DNA of 64,000 nucleotides from an uncultured Tateyamaria sp. (GTDB lineage Bacteria; Pseudomonadota; Alphaproteobacteria; Rhodobacterales; Rhodobacteraceae). Location of the stretch: assembly GCF_947503465.1 (NCBI RefSeq), contig NZ_CANNDN010000001.1, forward strand, positions 2,438,331 through 2,502,330, written 5' to 3'. The translations under genes were made by a program, and so were the position numbers. A model generated the notes under the pieces. It had not been told where the DNA came from. It did no database searches and saw only the letters and a program-made list of their open reading frames with translations. Positions 9,335-19,618 of this stretch are shown here, in pieces (positions within the stretch are counted from its first letter, which is position 1; the number at the start of each line of letters is the position of its first letter).

Positions 9335-9667
9335 ATGATTGACTGGGACCGTGTCAGCACATTGCGCGCTGAAATAGGCAAGGAAGACTTCGAAGAGGTT
9401 GTTCCGCTCTTCATAGAAGAGGTGACGGGAATCATTGATGGGTTGCGCGATGACCCCGACCTCTCTCGGCTCGAAGAGGACCTGCATGCGTTGAAGGGCA
9501 GCGCCCTGAACCTTGGCTTTACCGATTTTTCAACACTGTGCCATCTGGGCGAGGCGATGTCAGCCAAGGGCAACGCCGCGGATGTCGATGTGCCCGCGAT
9601 TGTCGACAGTTTCGAAGCATCAAGAGCCGCGTTTACATCAGGGTTGGCAAACGGGCAGGCCGCCTAG
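9335..9667 (+). CDS. Stand-alone histidine phosphotransfer (Hpt) domain protein
   Basis: This 110-residue protein is little more than one Hpt domain. The phospho-accepting His lies in DLHALKGSALNLGF near residue 50, the usual HxxKGxA(x)N-like core, on a helical bundle. Hpt proteins pass phosphate between hybrid kinases and receiver domains. It starts 150 bp from the divergent receiver-PP2C gene, so that receiver is the obvious candidate partner, though this is inference from position. A good ribosome-binding site (GGAGG) precedes the ATG. The stop TAG shares the tetranucleotide CTAG with the stop of the convergent ilvA. Confidence 0.85.
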   Translation: MIDWDRVSTLRAEIGKEDFEEVVPLFIEEVTGIIDGLRDDPDLSRLEEDLHALKGSALNLGFTDFSTLCHLGEAMSAKGNAADVDVPAIVDSFEASRAAFTSGLANGQAA

Positions 9668-10890
9668 ATCACGAACTGCGCCAGTGTCTCATCATTGGTT
9701 ATGTCCGTGTAAGTGAACCCACCCGCATCCAACTCTGACAGGAACCGGTCAAAATTTTCCGGTCGCCTTGTTTCGATGCCAATAAGGACGGATCCGAAAT
9801 TTCGGGCCGACTTCTTCAAATACTCAAACCGGGCGATATCGTCGTCCGGGCCAAGGATGTTCAGGAAATCCTTCAAGGCGCCAGGCCGCTGCGGCATACG
9901 CAGGATAAAGTACTTTTTGACACCCGAATACCGTTGTGCACGCTCTTTTACCTCAGGCAACCGTTCAAAATCAAAGTTGCCGCCAGAGGTCACGCAGACA
10001 ACGGTCTTGCCCCGAATGTCATGCGCGATATCCTTCAGGGCCTCGATCGCAAGGGCACCGGCGGGTTCAAGGACGATCCCTTCGATATTCAGCATGTCGA
10101 TGATCGTGGTGCAAATGCGGTCTTCGGGGATGTCGATGATATCGGACGGGTCCGCGGATTGCAGGCGTGCAAAGGTGCGTGCACCAATCGTCGCCACCGC
10201 GGCCCCGTCAACAAACGTATTGATCGGAGACACATCGATCGGGGCACCTGTCGCAATTGCGCGGGCCAGGGACGGCGCGCCTGAAGGCTCGACAAATGTA
10301 TAGCGCACGCGATCTTCGAAATAGCTGCGCGTGCCCGCCGACAATCCTCCACCGCCCACGGGCAGAACGATGTGATCCGGCAGACGGTTCAATTGCGCCT
10401 CGATCTCGACCGCGACCGAGGCCTGGCCTTCAATCACGTCCTCATCATCAAAGGGCGACAGGAAATGCGCGCCCGCTTCAGCACAAAAGGCTTGGGCAGA
10501 CGCCAACGTGTCATCAAAGTAGTCGCCGGTCAGACGCACCTCGACATGCGCGCCTCCAAACATCTGGGTCTTCATGATTTTCTGCTGTGGGGTCGTCACT
10601 GGCATGAAAATCACGCCCTGCACACCGAAATGCTTGCACATGAAGGCGACGCCCTGTGCATGGTTCCCCGCACTGGCACAGACAAAGACGGCGCTGTCGG
10701 TCATCACCTTGCGCATTGCATTGAACGCGCCGCGCAACTTGTAGGACCGGACCGGGCTCAGATCCTCGCGTTTTAGCCAGATGTCTGCGCCGAACCTTTC
10801 CGACAGCACCTCGTTCCGCAACAGGGGCGTGGCCGGAAACACCGCGCGCATGGCCTGTTCTCCGGCGCGTGCATCGTCCTGGAAGCTCAT
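9664..10890 (-). CDS. ilvA: Threonine dehydratase (threonine ammonia-lyase)
   Basis: This 408-residue PLP enzyme carries the Schiff-base lysine in the motif SYKLRGAFNAM near residue 51, the phosphate-binding loop VGGGGLS, and a C-terminal ACT-like regulatory segment (YFILRMPQRPGALKDFLNIL, then a tail). It deaminates threonine to 2-oxobutanoate, the first step of isoleucine synthesis, and the ACT-like domain suggests allosteric control. The length and the single ACT-like domain match the short IlvA form common in Rhodobacterales. It is divergent from argG, 114 bp apart, and convergent with the Hpt gene. Confidence 0.92.
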   Translation of the reverse strand: MSFQDDARAGEQAMRAVFPATPLLRNEVLSERFGADIWLKREDLSPVRSYKLRGAFNAMRKVMTDSAVFVCASAGNHAQGVAFMCKHFGVQGVIFMPVTTPQQKIMKTQMFGGAHVEVRLTGDYFDDTLASAQAFCAEAGAHFLSPFDDEDVIEGQASVAVEIEAQLNRLPDHIVLPVGGGGLSAGTRSYFEDRVRYTFVEPSGAPSLARAIATGAPIDVSPINTFVDGAAVATIGARTFARLQSADPSDIIDIPEDRICTTIIDMLNIEGIVLEPAGALAIEALKDIAHDIRGKTVVCVTSGGNFDFERLPEVKERAQRYSGVKKYFILRMPQRPGALKDFLNILGPDDDIARFEYLKKSARNFGSVLIGIETRRPENFDRFLSELDAGGFTYTDITNDETLAQFVI

Positions 10891-11004
10891 TCATTCACCC
10901 CTTGGCGGCAATCCCATTGACCTAGCCGTGCCGCTCGTGCGGGTCAATCTTGCCCCTGTTCGCCAAAACGGCTATCGGCAGCCAACTCTTGCAAGGGAAG
11001 ACAG

Positions 11005-12225
11005 ATGATGAGCGCACCCAAGAAAGTTGTGCTGGCCTATTCCGGCGGCCTCGACACTTCGATCATCCTGAAATGGCTGCAAACGGAATATGGCTGCGAG
11101 GTCGTGACCTTTACTGCCGATCTGGGCCAGGGCGAGGAACTGGAACCTGCACGCAAGAAGGCCGAGATGATGGGCGCTTCGGCCATCTATATCGAGGACG
11201 TGCGCGAAGAATTCGTGCGCGACTTTGTCTTCCCGATGTTCCGCGCCAACGCGCTGTACGAAGGACTGTACCTGCTGGGCACGTCCATCGCGCGCCCGCT
11301 GATCTCAAAACGGCTGGTCGAGATTGCTGCGGCCGAGGGGGCAGATGCCGTGGCGCACGGCGCAACCGGCAAGGGCAACGACCAGGTGCGGTTCGAACTG
11401 GCCGCCTACGCGCTTAACCCCGAAATCAAGGTGATCGCCCCCTGGCGCGAATGGGATTTGACCAGCCGGACCAAGCTGATCGACTTTGCAGAAAAGAACC
11501 AGATCCCGATTGCCAAGGACAAACGCGGCGAAGCCCCCTTCAGCGTGGACGCGAACCTGCTGCACACCTCGTCCGAGGGCAAAGTGCTGGAGGACCCGGC
11601 TGTTGACGCACCCGACTATGTTTACCAGCGGACCGTCGCGCCCGAGGATGCGCCCGAAACGCCCGAATACATCGAAATCGGGTTCGAAAAGGGCGATGCA
11701 GTCTCTATCAACGGGGAAACGATGTCTCCGGCCACGGTTCTGACCAAGCTGAACGAACTGGGCGGAAAGCATGGCATCGGTCGTCTGGACCTTGTCGAGG
11801 GTCGGTTTGTCGGGATGAAATCGCGCGGCATCTACGAGACGCCGGGCGGCACGATCCTTCTGGAAGCGCATCGCGGGATTGAACAGATCACCCTTGACCG
11901 AGGTGCTGCGCACCTCAAGGACGAACTGATGCCACGTTATGCCGAACTGATCTATAATGGTTTCTGGTTCTCGCCCGAGCGTGAAATGCTTCAGGCCCTG
12001 ATCGACAAAAGCCAGGAACACGTGACCGGCACTGTGCGCCTGAAGCTGTACAAGGGTCTGGCGCGCACGGTTGGCCGTTGGTCCGATCACAGCCTTTATT
12101 CCGAAGCGCATGTGACGTTCGAGGACGACGCGGGCGCTTATGATCAGAAGGATGCCGCAGGGTTCATTCAACTGAACGCGCTGCGCCTGAAACTGCTGGC
12201 AGCGCGCGACCGGCGGCTCAAGTGA
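11005..12225 (+). CDS. argG: Argininosuccinate synthase
   Basis: The 406-residue product begins [19 protein letters not shown], holding the ATP pyrophosphatase P-loop SGGLDTS of argininosuccinate synthase. It joins citrulline and aspartate with ATP to make argininosuccinate in arginine biosynthesis. Further family motifs visible are [14 protein letters not shown] and [19 protein letters not shown] second ATG lies one codon downstream at 11008; the GGGAAGACAG stretch before 11005 serves either. The length is normal. Its 3' end overlaps the convergent sulfotransferase-like gene by 8 bp. Confidence 0.96.
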   Translation: MMSAPKKVVLAYSGGLDTSIILKWLQTEYGCEVVTFTADLGQGEELEPARKKAEMMGASAIYIEDVREEFVRDFVFPMFRANALYEGLYLLGTSIARPLISKRLVEIAAAEGADAVAHGATGKGNDQVRFELAAYALNPEIKVIAPWREWDLTSRTKLIDFAEKNQIPIAKDKRGEAPFSVDANLLHTSSEGKVLEDPAVDAPDYVYQRTVAPEDAPETPEYIEIGFEKGDAVSINGETMSPATVLTKLNELGGKHGIGRLDLVEGRFVGMKSRGIYETPGGTILLEAHRGIEQITLDRGAAHLKDELMPRYAELIYNGFWFSPEREMLQALIDKSQEHVTGTVRLKLYKGLARTVGRWSDHSLYSEAHVTFEDDAGAYDQKDAAGFIQLNALRLKLLAARDRRLK

Positions 12226-12922
12226 TCTTGTGCGCGGCGAGTGCCTGGTAACGGGGCATCGCCGCGTCTGCCAATTCGGCATAACGCCCGGTCAATTGTG
12301 GCAATGGCCCCTCGGCCCCATCGAATCCGGTGGATGCATGCACGGCGTTATACCAATGTGCCGCCCAAACACCGTCTGCGGCATGACCGCCAGCGGGCCA
12401 GTTCAGCATGTTCGGCGTCCAGGGAATACCAAGCGCATGACAGAGAAGTTGTAACATTCCGGCCGGGTTCGCCCGAATATCGGCCGAGTCGATGACGATG
12501 CCGCCGCCGACCTGGTCAAAGATGCGCGCTTGTTGCTCAAATCCCAAGTCGTCCAGTACCGGCGCCTCGCGTTTCCGGGCATAGCTGGCAATGACACGCG
12601 CCGGATGACGGATCAGAAACACATGCGTCACGTGGTCCATCCAACGTCCACTCCAGCTGGACAGCATGTGATGGGTCATGTGTTTCTGATAAAAAATAGG
12701 CTCTGATACAGGAGAAATCAGCGAATTCGCCACGGCTGCCGGGTCTTGCGCCTGTGACGCCAACACCTCAGCACGCATAGGGTGATCGACGCCAGTTGCG
12801 GCCAGATAGGCTGCGTAAAACGGCTCGTCCACCACGCGCGTGTCGCCGCGCGCTGCAAAGCTGTACATCATCGCGGTCGACAGGTTTCGCGGCCCCGACC
12901 ACATGGCAATTCTTGTCGTCAT
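12218..12922 (-). CDS. Sulfotransferase-like protein
   Basis: This 234-residue protein starts [20 protein letters not shown], a P-loop-like PAPS-binding motif, and later has [18 protein letters not shown], which matches the 3'-phosphate-binding region of sulfotransferases. Rhodobacterales carry many such small orphan sulfotransferase-fold proteins of unknown acceptor, sometimes mis-annotated as aminotransferase-like. No sulfate-activation gene is adjacent. It is convergent with argG with an 8-bp overlap, and divergent from msrA. Function beyond the fold is unknown. Confidence 0.7.
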   Translation of the reverse strand: MTTRIAMWSGPRNLSTAMMYSFAARGDTRVVDEPFYAAYLAATGVDHPMRAEVLASQAQDPAAVANSLISPVSEPIFYQKHMTHHMLSSWSGRWMDHVTHVFLIRHPARVIASYARKREAPVLDDLGFEQQARIFDQVGGGIVIDSADIRANPAGMLQLLCHALGIPWTPNMLNWPAGGHAADGVWAAHWYNAVHASTGFDGAEGPLPQLTGRYAELADAAMPRYQALAAHKIT

Positions 12923-13043
12923 GATCGCACGCTATGTCCGTTTGACAGGATGGTAAATCATCTCACGCTTGCGCGACCTCTCTGTCCTGTGAGTTGAGCC
13001 TTCCGCGGCTTTGGGTAGTTTCAGACCAAAGAGGAGACATGCC

Positions 13044-13703
13044 ATGACATCGCTTCGCACTTTGAAAACCATATCGCTGGGCCTGATGATCGCTCTCGGG
13101 TTGTTGGCGCAATCGAAAACCAGCCACGCGCAGCAACTGGAAACCATCACCGTGGCCGGTGGGTGTTTTTGGTGTGTGGAGGCTGATTTTGAAAAAGTTT
13201 CCGGTGTGACCGAGGCCGTGTCCGGTTTTGCCGGAGGATCCGTTGCCAACCCGACCTACAAGCAGGTCGTGAGTGGCCGCACCGGCCATTACGAAGCGGT
13301 TCAAATCACCTATGACCCGTCCAAAGTGTCTGCGGAAACGCTGTATGACCTGTTTTTCCGGTCCGTCGATCCGACCGATGCGGGTGGACAATTCTGTGAC
13401 CGCGGTGACAGCTATCGCACCGCCATTTTTGCTTCCCCCGATCAAAAGGCCGCCGCTGAGGCGGCAAAAGCCGAAGCGCAGGCAGACCTGGGGCAGACCA
13501 TCGTGACGCCCATCCTGGACGCAGCCGAATTCTACCCCGCAGACGGTTATCATCAGGATTACTATAAACAGTCGGGCCTGATCCTGACGCGGTTTGGGCC
13601 CAAGTCCAAGGCCAACGCGTACAAGGCATATCGGGAAGCCTGCGGGCGCGATGCGCGGGTCAAACAACTATGGGGTGATGCCGCGCCCTTTGCCGGAAGC
13701 TAG
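13044..13703 (+). CDS. msrA: Peptide methionine (S)-S-oxide reductase MsrA, exported form
   Basis: The chosen ATG at 13044 follows GAGGAG at 13031 and gives 219 residues. The N-terminus (TSLRTLKTISLGLMIALGLL then AQSKTSHAQQ) is a clear signal peptide with cleavage near the AQQ, so this copy acts in the periplasm. The catalytic motif GGCFWCVEADF places the nucleophilic Cys near residue 41 of the precursor; the GYAGG-type segment is SGFAGGSVANPTY. It reduces methionine S-sulfoxide in oxidised proteins. Two further cysteines (FCDRGDSYRT; YREACGRD) may be resolving residues. Its stop shares CTAG with the convergent kinase gene. Confidence 0.93.
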   Translation: MTSLRTLKTISLGLMIALGLLAQSKTSHAQQLETITVAGGCFWCVEADFEKVSGVTEAVSGFAGGSVANPTYKQVVSGRTGHYEAVQITYDPSKVSAETLYDLFFRSVDPTDAGGQFCDRGDSYRTAIFASPDQKAAAEAAKAEAQADLGQTIVTPILDAAEFYPADGYHQDYYKQSGLILTRFGPKSKANAYKAYREACGRDARVKQLWGDAAPFAGS

Positions 13704-14575
13704 CCGAACCTTGCATCCTCGATCTCTTTGAGGTCGGGGATTACGTCGGCTGTACCAAGACGCGTCACCATCAATGCGCCCGCTTGCGTCGCCAGATCCA
13801 GCGCCTGACGCATGGGCATGCCCCGATCCAGACCCGCGACAAGAAAGCCGGTGAACGTGTCGCCCGCGCCCGTGGTGTCCACCGGCGTGACAGCAAGTGC
13901 TGGCACATGAACTTCGTTGCCGGAGGGACCAAGCCAAAGACACCCATCTGCGCCAAGCGTCACGACGACATCCGCAATGCCCAATGCGTGCACGGGACTG
14001 CCCAGCGCCTCTTCCAACTGCCCGGCCTCGACCTGGTTCAAAACCAGAAGGTCAATGAAGGGCAGTATGTCGCGCACGGCCTCGGCTTCGAAAGGGGCCG
14101 CTGCATAGACAACTTTCAGGCCCAGCTGTTTGGCCATCTCTGCGCCGACGCGCTGGCCGTTGGTTTCATTTTGGATAAGAAACGTATCGCCCGGCGACGC
14201 TTCGGCCAATGCAACGCCGATCATCTGTTCCGAAATTGCAGTATTAGAGCCTGAGTACAACACAATTTGGTTCTCGCCATCATCAGCAACCGCGATGTTT
14301 GCATGGCCGGTTGCATGATCCGGAAGTTCGGCAATCCGACGCGTGTCCACCCCGTACTCCATCAACCTCTCAGCAGTCCATTTTCCGTCACGCCCAATCG
14401 CGCCGATATGCGCGATACGCGCACCCGCGCGGGCGACCGCAACAGACATATTGGCGCCCTTGCCACCCAAACCCTGACTGAACTCTGTAGCGCCCAGCGT
14501 CTCTCCGGGTGCTGGCAGGTGTGGAACGCGATACACATTGTCGATGTTGATCGAGCCGAGATTCCAGACCGCCAT
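13700..14575 (-). CDS. PfkB-family carbohydrate kinase, ribokinase-like
   Basis: This 291-residue kinase has the two PfkB signatures: GLGGKGANMSVAVARAGA near residue 36 and DTTGAGDTFTGFLVAGL near residue 235, the second with the catalytic Asp of the GAGD motif. The N-terminus (AVWNLGSINIDNVYRVPHLP) and overall length fit ribokinase, but the sugar is not decided by these motifs. It overlaps the upstream malic enzyme gene by one base (stop and start share an A), so co-expression with maeB is likely. Confidence 0.85.
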   Translation of the reverse strand: MAVWNLGSINIDNVYRVPHLPAPGETLGATEFSQGLGGKGANMSVAVARAGARIAHIGAIGRDGKWTAERLMEYGVDTRRIAELPDHATGHANIAVADDGENQIVLYSGSNTAISEQMIGVALAEASPGDTFLIQNETNGQRVGAEMAKQLGLKVVYAAAPFEAEAVRDILPFIDLLVLNQVEAGQLEEALGSPVHALGIADVVVTLGADGCLWLGPSGNEVHVPALAVTPVDTTGAGDTFTGFLVAGLDRGMPMRQALDLATQAGALMVTRLGTADVIPDLKEIEDARFG

Positions 14576-16830
14576 CAGCCCACCTTGCAGGCCGCCAGAA
14601 CAGCCATGTTGAGGATGTCATTGGCCGTCGACACCGCCGAACAGATCTGGATCGATCCGCCAATCCCGGCAAGGATGGGTCCGATCACCGTGGCGCCCCC
14701 CATTTCCTGCATCAGTTTCACCGAAATGCTGGCTGAATGGCGGGCCGGAACCACAAGGATATTAGCGGGGCCCGTAAGCCGCGAAAAGGGATAGGCCGCC
14801 TGCGCCTGCGCATTCAGCGCGACATCCACCGTCATCTCGCCTTCATATTCGAAATCTACGCCCCGTGCATCCAGCACGGCAGGCGCGCGGTGCATCTTTT
14901 CCGCACGTTCGGACACGGGGTAGCCGAAGGTCGAAAAGCTCACAAAGGCCACGCGCGGTTCCAATCCCATATTGCGGGCAACGGTCGCGCCCTGCTCTGC
15001 AATATCGGCCAGATCGTTTTCATCGGGCCATTCATGCACCAGCGTGTCGGCGATAAAGACGATGCGCCCCTTGTGCACAAGCGCGGTAATACCAGCGGCC
15101 TTGCTGGACGCATCTGCATCAAAGACATGGTTGATCCGGTCGAGAATGTGCGCGGACTTGCGCGTGGCACCTGTCACAATCCCGTCGCCGTGCCCATGCG
15201 CCAACATCAGGGCAGAAAACACGTGGCGGTCCCGCGCGGCAAGCCGGTGAATATCCTGCCGATCAAATCCGCGTCTCTGCAAGCGGTCATAAAGGTGCGA
15301 CTTGTAGGCATCCAGATGCGTGGTGTTGGCCGCATTCACGATTTCAAGTTCGCGCACGGCATCGCCAAGGCCCGCGGTCTCGAGCTTGGCCTTCACATCT
15401 TCCTGACGCCCGACGACCAGCGATTTCCCAAACCCGTTGCGCTGGTACATGACTGCGGCGCGCAGCACGCGCGGATCGTCCCCTTCGGCAAAAATCATAC
15501 GGGCCTGTGCAGCGCGGGCCCGGGCATTGATCCCTGTCAGGATGCTGGCCGTCGGATCCATGCGGGATTTCAAGCTCAACTCGTACGCATCCATGTCGAT
15601 AATGGGCCGGCGGGCGGCACCAGTATCCATTCCGGCCCGGGCAACCGCTGGCGGGATGCGGTGAATCAGGCGCGGATCAAACGGTGTCGGAATGATATAG
15701 TCGCGACCAAAGGACAGCGATTTGCCATAGGCCAGCGCAACCTCGTCCGGCACATCCTCGCGGGCGAGGGCCGCCAGCGCGTGGGCGCAGGCAATCTTCA
15801 TCTCGTCATTGATGGCGCGTGCATTGATGTCCAAAGCGCCGCGGAACAAGTAGGGGAAACCAAGCACGTTGTTCACCTGGTTCGGATAGTCGCTGCGGCC
15901 CGTGGCCACGATGGCATCCATCCGGACCTCGTGCGCTTCTTCGGGTGTAATCTCTGGATCAGGGTTCGCCATGGCAAAAATGACCGGGTTGTCCGCCATG
16001 GTTTCTACCATTGCAGGCGTGACCGCGCCTTTGACGGACACGCCCAGAAACACGTCCGCGCCTTTCATCGCTTCTTCAAGACTGCGCAACTCGGTCTTGA
16101 CCGCATGCGCCGATTTCCACTGGTTCATCCCTTCGGTGCGCCCCTGGTAAATCACGCCCTTGGTGTCGCACACGATGCAGTTGTCGTGCCGCGCGCCCAT
16201 GGATTTCAGCAACTCGATACAGGCAATGCCAGCGGCCCCTGCCCCGTTCAGGACAATCTTCACATCCTCGATCTTTTTCCCCGAAATGTGCAACGCGTTG
16301 ATCAACCCAGCGGCACAGATCACGGCGGTGCCATGCTGGTCATCGTGGAAGACGGGGATGTCCATCTCTTCCTTCAGGCGCTGTTCGATGATGAAGCATT
16401 CGGGTGCCTTGATGTCCTCTAGATTGATGCCGCCAAAGGTGGGGCCCATCAATCTGACGGCCTGACAGAAGGCATCCGGGTCTTCCGTGTCCAGCTCAAT
16501 GTCGATGGAATTTACATCGGCAAAGCGTTTGAACAGGACCGACTTACCCTCCATCACCGGTTTCGAGCCCAACGCACCAAGGTTGCCCAAACCCAGCACA
16601 GCCGTGCCATTCGAAATCACTGCCACAAGGTTACCCTTGTTGGTATAGTCATAGGCCGTTTCCGGATTCTCCGCGATCGCTTCGCACGGCACCGCAACGC
16701 CCGGGGAATAGGCAAGGCTCAGGTCCCGCTGCGTCGTCATGGGCACTGTCGGCTGAATTTCGAACTTGCCCGGCGTGGGTTCCATGTGGAACGCCAGCGC
16801 TTCTTCCGGCGTGACCTTTGTCTTGCTCAT
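14575..16830 (-). CDS. maeB: NADP-dependent malic enzyme with C-terminal phosphotransacetylase-like domain
   Basis: The 751-residue protein has the long two-domain layout of MaeB. Residues 1 to about 420 are malic enzyme (YSPGVAVPCEAI, FHDDQHGTAVI, VLNGAGAAGIACIELL for the dinucleotide fold), and residues about 430 to 751 are a PTA/PTB domain (SILTGINARARAA, FSTFGYP). It decarboxylates malate to pyruvate with NADP+; the PTA domain in this class is regulatory and not known to make acetyl phosphate. A GGAGG site precedes the ATG. It is divergent from mutS. Confidence 0.95.
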   Translation of the reverse strand: MSKTKVTPEEALAFHMEPTPGKFEIQPTVPMTTQRDLSLAYSPGVAVPCEAIAENPETAYDYTNKGNLVAVISNGTAVLGLGNLGALGSKPVMEGKSVLFKRFADVNSIDIELDTEDPDAFCQAVRLMGPTFGGINLEDIKAPECFIIEQRLKEEMDIPVFHDDQHGTAVICAAGLINALHISGKKIEDVKIVLNGAGAAGIACIELLKSMGARHDNCIVCDTKGVIYQGRTEGMNQWKSAHAVKTELRSLEEAMKGADVFLGVSVKGAVTPAMVETMADNPVIFAMANPDPEITPEEAHEVRMDAIVATGRSDYPNQVNNVLGFPYLFRGALDINARAINDEMKIACAHALAALAREDVPDEVALAYGKSLSFGRDYIIPTPFDPRLIHRIPPAVARAGMDTGAARRPIIDMDAYELSLKSRMDPTASILTGINARARAAQARMIFAEGDDPRVLRAAVMYQRNGFGKSLVVGRQEDVKAKLETAGLGDAVRELEIVNAANTTHLDAYKSHLYDRLQRRGFDRQDIHRLAARDRHVFSALMLAHGHGDGIVTGATRKSAHILDRINHVFDADASSKAAGITALVHKGRIVFIADTLVHEWPDENDLADIAEQGATVARNMGLEPRVAFVSFSTFGYPVSERAEKMHRAPAVLDARGVDFEYEGEMTVDVALNAQAQAAYPFSRLTGPANILVVPARHSASISVKLMQEMGGATVIGPILAGIGGSIQICSAVSTANDILNMAVLAACKVG

Positions 16831-16952
16831 ATGCGGTTGTCCTCCCGTGACACCATCGCGTCTTAGCCCAGTGCACAGTATGCCTCAATCGACTTTGGCT
16901 TTTCCTCCGCTCGCGCCGTTTGTAAGGTCGCGCGACCGAAGCGGGGGAAATC

Positions 16953-19583
16953 ATGTCTGTTACGCCCATGATGGCGCAGTATCTCGAAATCAAAGAGGCG
17001 CATCCCTGCGCGCTGTTGTTCTATCGCATGGGCGATTTTTACGAGATGTTCTTTGACGACGCCGTCGCAGCGGCTGAGGCGTTGGACATTGCCCTGACCA
17101 AGCGCGGCAAACATGACGGTGCCGACATTCCGATGTGTGGTGTCCCTGTGCATTCCGCCGAAGGCTACTTGCTGACCTTGATCCGCAAAGGGTTCCGCGT
17201 GGCCGTTTGCGAGCAGATGGAAAGCCCGGCAGAGGCCAAAAAACGCGGCTCGAAATCGGTGGTGAAGCGTGGTGTGGTCCGTCTGGTCACCCCGGGCACG
17301 TTGACCGAGGATACGCTGCTTGAAGCGCGGCGGCACAACTTCCTTGCGTCATTTGCCGATGTGCGCGGTGCCGGCGCGCTGGCATGGGTGGACATCTCGA
17401 CAGGCGCGTTTTCGGTGATGGCGCTTGATTTGGCCCAGTTAGGGCCTGAATTGGCGCGCCTTGCGCCCTCGGAACTGATTGTCACCGACGCCAAAGAGGG
17501 TGAATTACGTCCCCTTGTCGAAGACTTCGGCATCTCCATCTCGTCCTTGGGTGGGGCCGCATTTGACAGCAGCGCAGGGGCCGCACGTGTGGGTGCGCTT
17601 TTTAATGTACAGACCCTGGATGCATTCGGGACATTCAGCCGTGCAGAGGTTGGCGCCATGGGCGCATTGGTTGAGTATCTGGAAATCACCCAGAAGGGAA
17701 AACTGCCTCTGCTGCGTCCGCCCCGGCAAGATGTACAGGCACGCACTGTTCAGATTGACGCCGCTACGCGACGTAACCTTGAATTGACGTCAGCCCTGTC
17801 CGGGGGACGTAACGGCTCGCTTTTGTCGGTCATTGACCAGACTGTCACCGCGGCGGGTGCGCGGCTTCTTGAACGGCGTCTGTCTTCGCCGTCGCGCGTC
17901 TTGGAGACGATTTCGTACCGATTGGACGCAGTTCAGTACAATACAGACAATCAGAATTTCACACAATCTGCGCGCGATGCACTTAGGCGCGTGCCGGACA
18001 TGGATAGGGCGCTGTCGCGGCTATCGCTGGATCGTGGTGGCCCGCGCGACCTTGCCGCCATCCGCAACGGGTTGAGCCAGGCCCAGACGCTGTTTGATGC
18101 GCAACCGCAGGATTTGCCAAACTTGCTGGTCCACGTGTTCAAGGACCTGCAAGGCCATTCCAGTCTGATCGCGCGATTGGAGGATGATCTGGTCGCTGAT
18201 CCGCCACTTCTTGCAAGGGACGGTGGATTCATTGCGACAGGCTGCGACCCTGAACTGGATGAGGCGCGCCAACTGCGAGACGAAGGTCGGTCGGTCATTG
18301 CGCAGATGCAACAGAACTATGCGCAAGCCGCCAGCGTGCCGTCATTGAAGATCAAGCACAACAATGTCCTGGGCTATTTCATCGAAGTGACCGCGACGCA
18401 CGCAGACAAGATGATGTCCCCACCGTTGAACGAAACCTTTATCCACCGACAGACCACGGCCAACCAGGTGCGGTTCACGACGGTCGAACTATCGGACCTG
18501 GAAACCCGTATTCTGAATGCAGGTGGACGAGCGCTTGAGATTGAAAAGCGTCTCTATGAAGGACTGAAGGCCCTAGTTCTTGAAAATGCAGCACGCATCA
18601 GTCAGACCGCAAACGCTCTGGCCGAGATTGATCTGACCACTGGTCTCGCAACACTTGCGCTGTCCCAAGGGTGGAGCAAGCCGGTCCTTGATACATCACG
18701 CGCGTTCAATATCGAAGGTGGACGACACCCCGTGGTCGAACACGCCTTGTCCCAACACGGTGGCGCACCTTTCATCGCAAATGACTGTGCCCTGAACGCC
18801 GAAGACGGGGCAGCTGTCTGGTTGCTGACTGGGCCGAACATGTCGGGCAAGTCGACCTTCCTACGCCAGAACGCGTTGATCGCCATTCTGGCGCAAATGG
18901 GCAGCTTTGTTCCGGCCCGATCTGCACGTATCGGTCTGGTCAGCCAGATTTTCAGCCGTGTTGGCGCGTCAGATGATCTGGCCCGGGGGCGGTCAACATT
19001 CATGGTCGAGATGGTTGAAACAGCGGCGATCCTGAACCAGGCGGACGACCGCGCCCTGGTGATCCTGGACGAAATCGGGCGTGGCACAGCCACCTATGAT
19101 GGCTTGTCCATTGCATGGGCAACGCTTGAACACTTGCATGACGTGAACAAGTCGCGCGCCCTGTTCGCGACGCATTACCACGAATTGACAGCGCTTGCAG
19201 GCAAGTTGGACGGGGTCGAAAACGCGACCGTGTCGGTCAAGGAGTGGGATGGAGACGTCATTTTCCTGCACGAGGTAAAACGCGGTGCTGCGGACCGGTC
19301 ATATGGAGTGCAAGTTGCGCAGCTGGCAGGACTGCCACCAGCGGTGATTGCGCGGGCCAGGGTTGTTTTGGACGCACTTGAATCCGGAGAACGCCAAGGC
19401 GGCGCCACGCAAAAGACGTTGATTGACGACCTTCCCCTGTTCTCAGCGACGCCGCCCCCGCAGCCTGTCAAAACGAAAGACTCGCCCGTGTTAGAGATGG
19501 TGGACGCAATTCATCCTGACGAACTGACGCCACGCGAGGCGCTGGACCTGATCTACAAACTGAAAGACGCGGCCAAATCCTGA
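16953..19583 (+). CDS. mutS: DNA mismatch repair protein MutS
   Basis: The 876-residue protein has the mismatch-binding Phe-X-Glu motif in GDFYEMFFDDA near residue 30 and the ATPase P-loop GPNMSGKST near residue 628, followed by the Walker B LVILDEIGRGTATYDG and the dimer-interface helix-turn-helix at the C-terminus. It recognises base mismatches and small loops after replication and recruits MutL. The length is normal for MutS. The gene is monocistronic, divergent from maeB and convergent with grpE. No mutL is in the window. Confidence 0.97.
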   Translation: MSVTPMMAQYLEIKEAHPCALLFYRMGDFYEMFFDDAVAAAEALDIALTKRGKHDGADIPMCGVPVHSAEGYLLTLIRKGFRVAVCEQMESPAEAKKRGSKSVVKRGVVRLVTPGTLTEDTLLEARRHNFLASFADVRGAGALAWVDISTGAFSVMALDLAQLGPELARLAPSELIVTDAKEGELRPLVEDFGISISSLGGAAFDSSAGAARVGALFNVQTLDAFGTFSRAEVGAMGALVEYLEITQKGKLPLLRPPRQDVQARTVQIDAATRRNLELTSALSGGRNGSLLSVIDQTVTAAGARLLERRLSSPSRVLETISYRLDAVQYNTDNQNFTQSARDALRRVPDMDRALSRLSLDRGGPRDLAAIRNGLSQAQTLFDAQPQDLPNLLVHVFKDLQGHSSLIARLEDDLVADPPLLARDGGFIATGCDPELDEARQLRDEGRSVIAQMQQNYAQAASVPSLKIKHNNVLGYFIEVTATHADKMMSPPLNETFIHRQTTANQVRFTTVELSDLETRILNAGGRALEIEKRLYEGLKALVLENAARISQTANALAEIDLTTGLATLALSQGWSKPVLDTSRAFNIEGGRHPVVEHALSQHGGAPFIANDCALNAEDGAAVWLLTGPNMSGKSTFLRQNALIAILAQMGSFVPARSARIGLVSQIFSRVGASDDLARGRSTFMVEMVETAAILNQADDRALVILDEIGRGTATYDGLSIAWATLEHLHDVNKSRALFATHYHELTALAGKLDGVENATVSVKEWDGDVIFLHEVKRGAADRSYGVQVAQLAGLPPAVIARARVVLDALESGERQGGATQKTLIDDLPLFSATPPPQPVKTKDSPVLEMVDAIHPDELTPREALDLIYKLKDAAKS

Positions 19584-19618
19584 CCGCGCCTTCATCGTTC
19601 GAAAAATATGCGAATGCC

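Noticed and set aside
14737..16422. A 561-codon open frame antisense to maeB
   Set aside because: It lies fully inside a certain gene, has no recognisable domain, and long antisense frames are expected in high-GC coding DNA.
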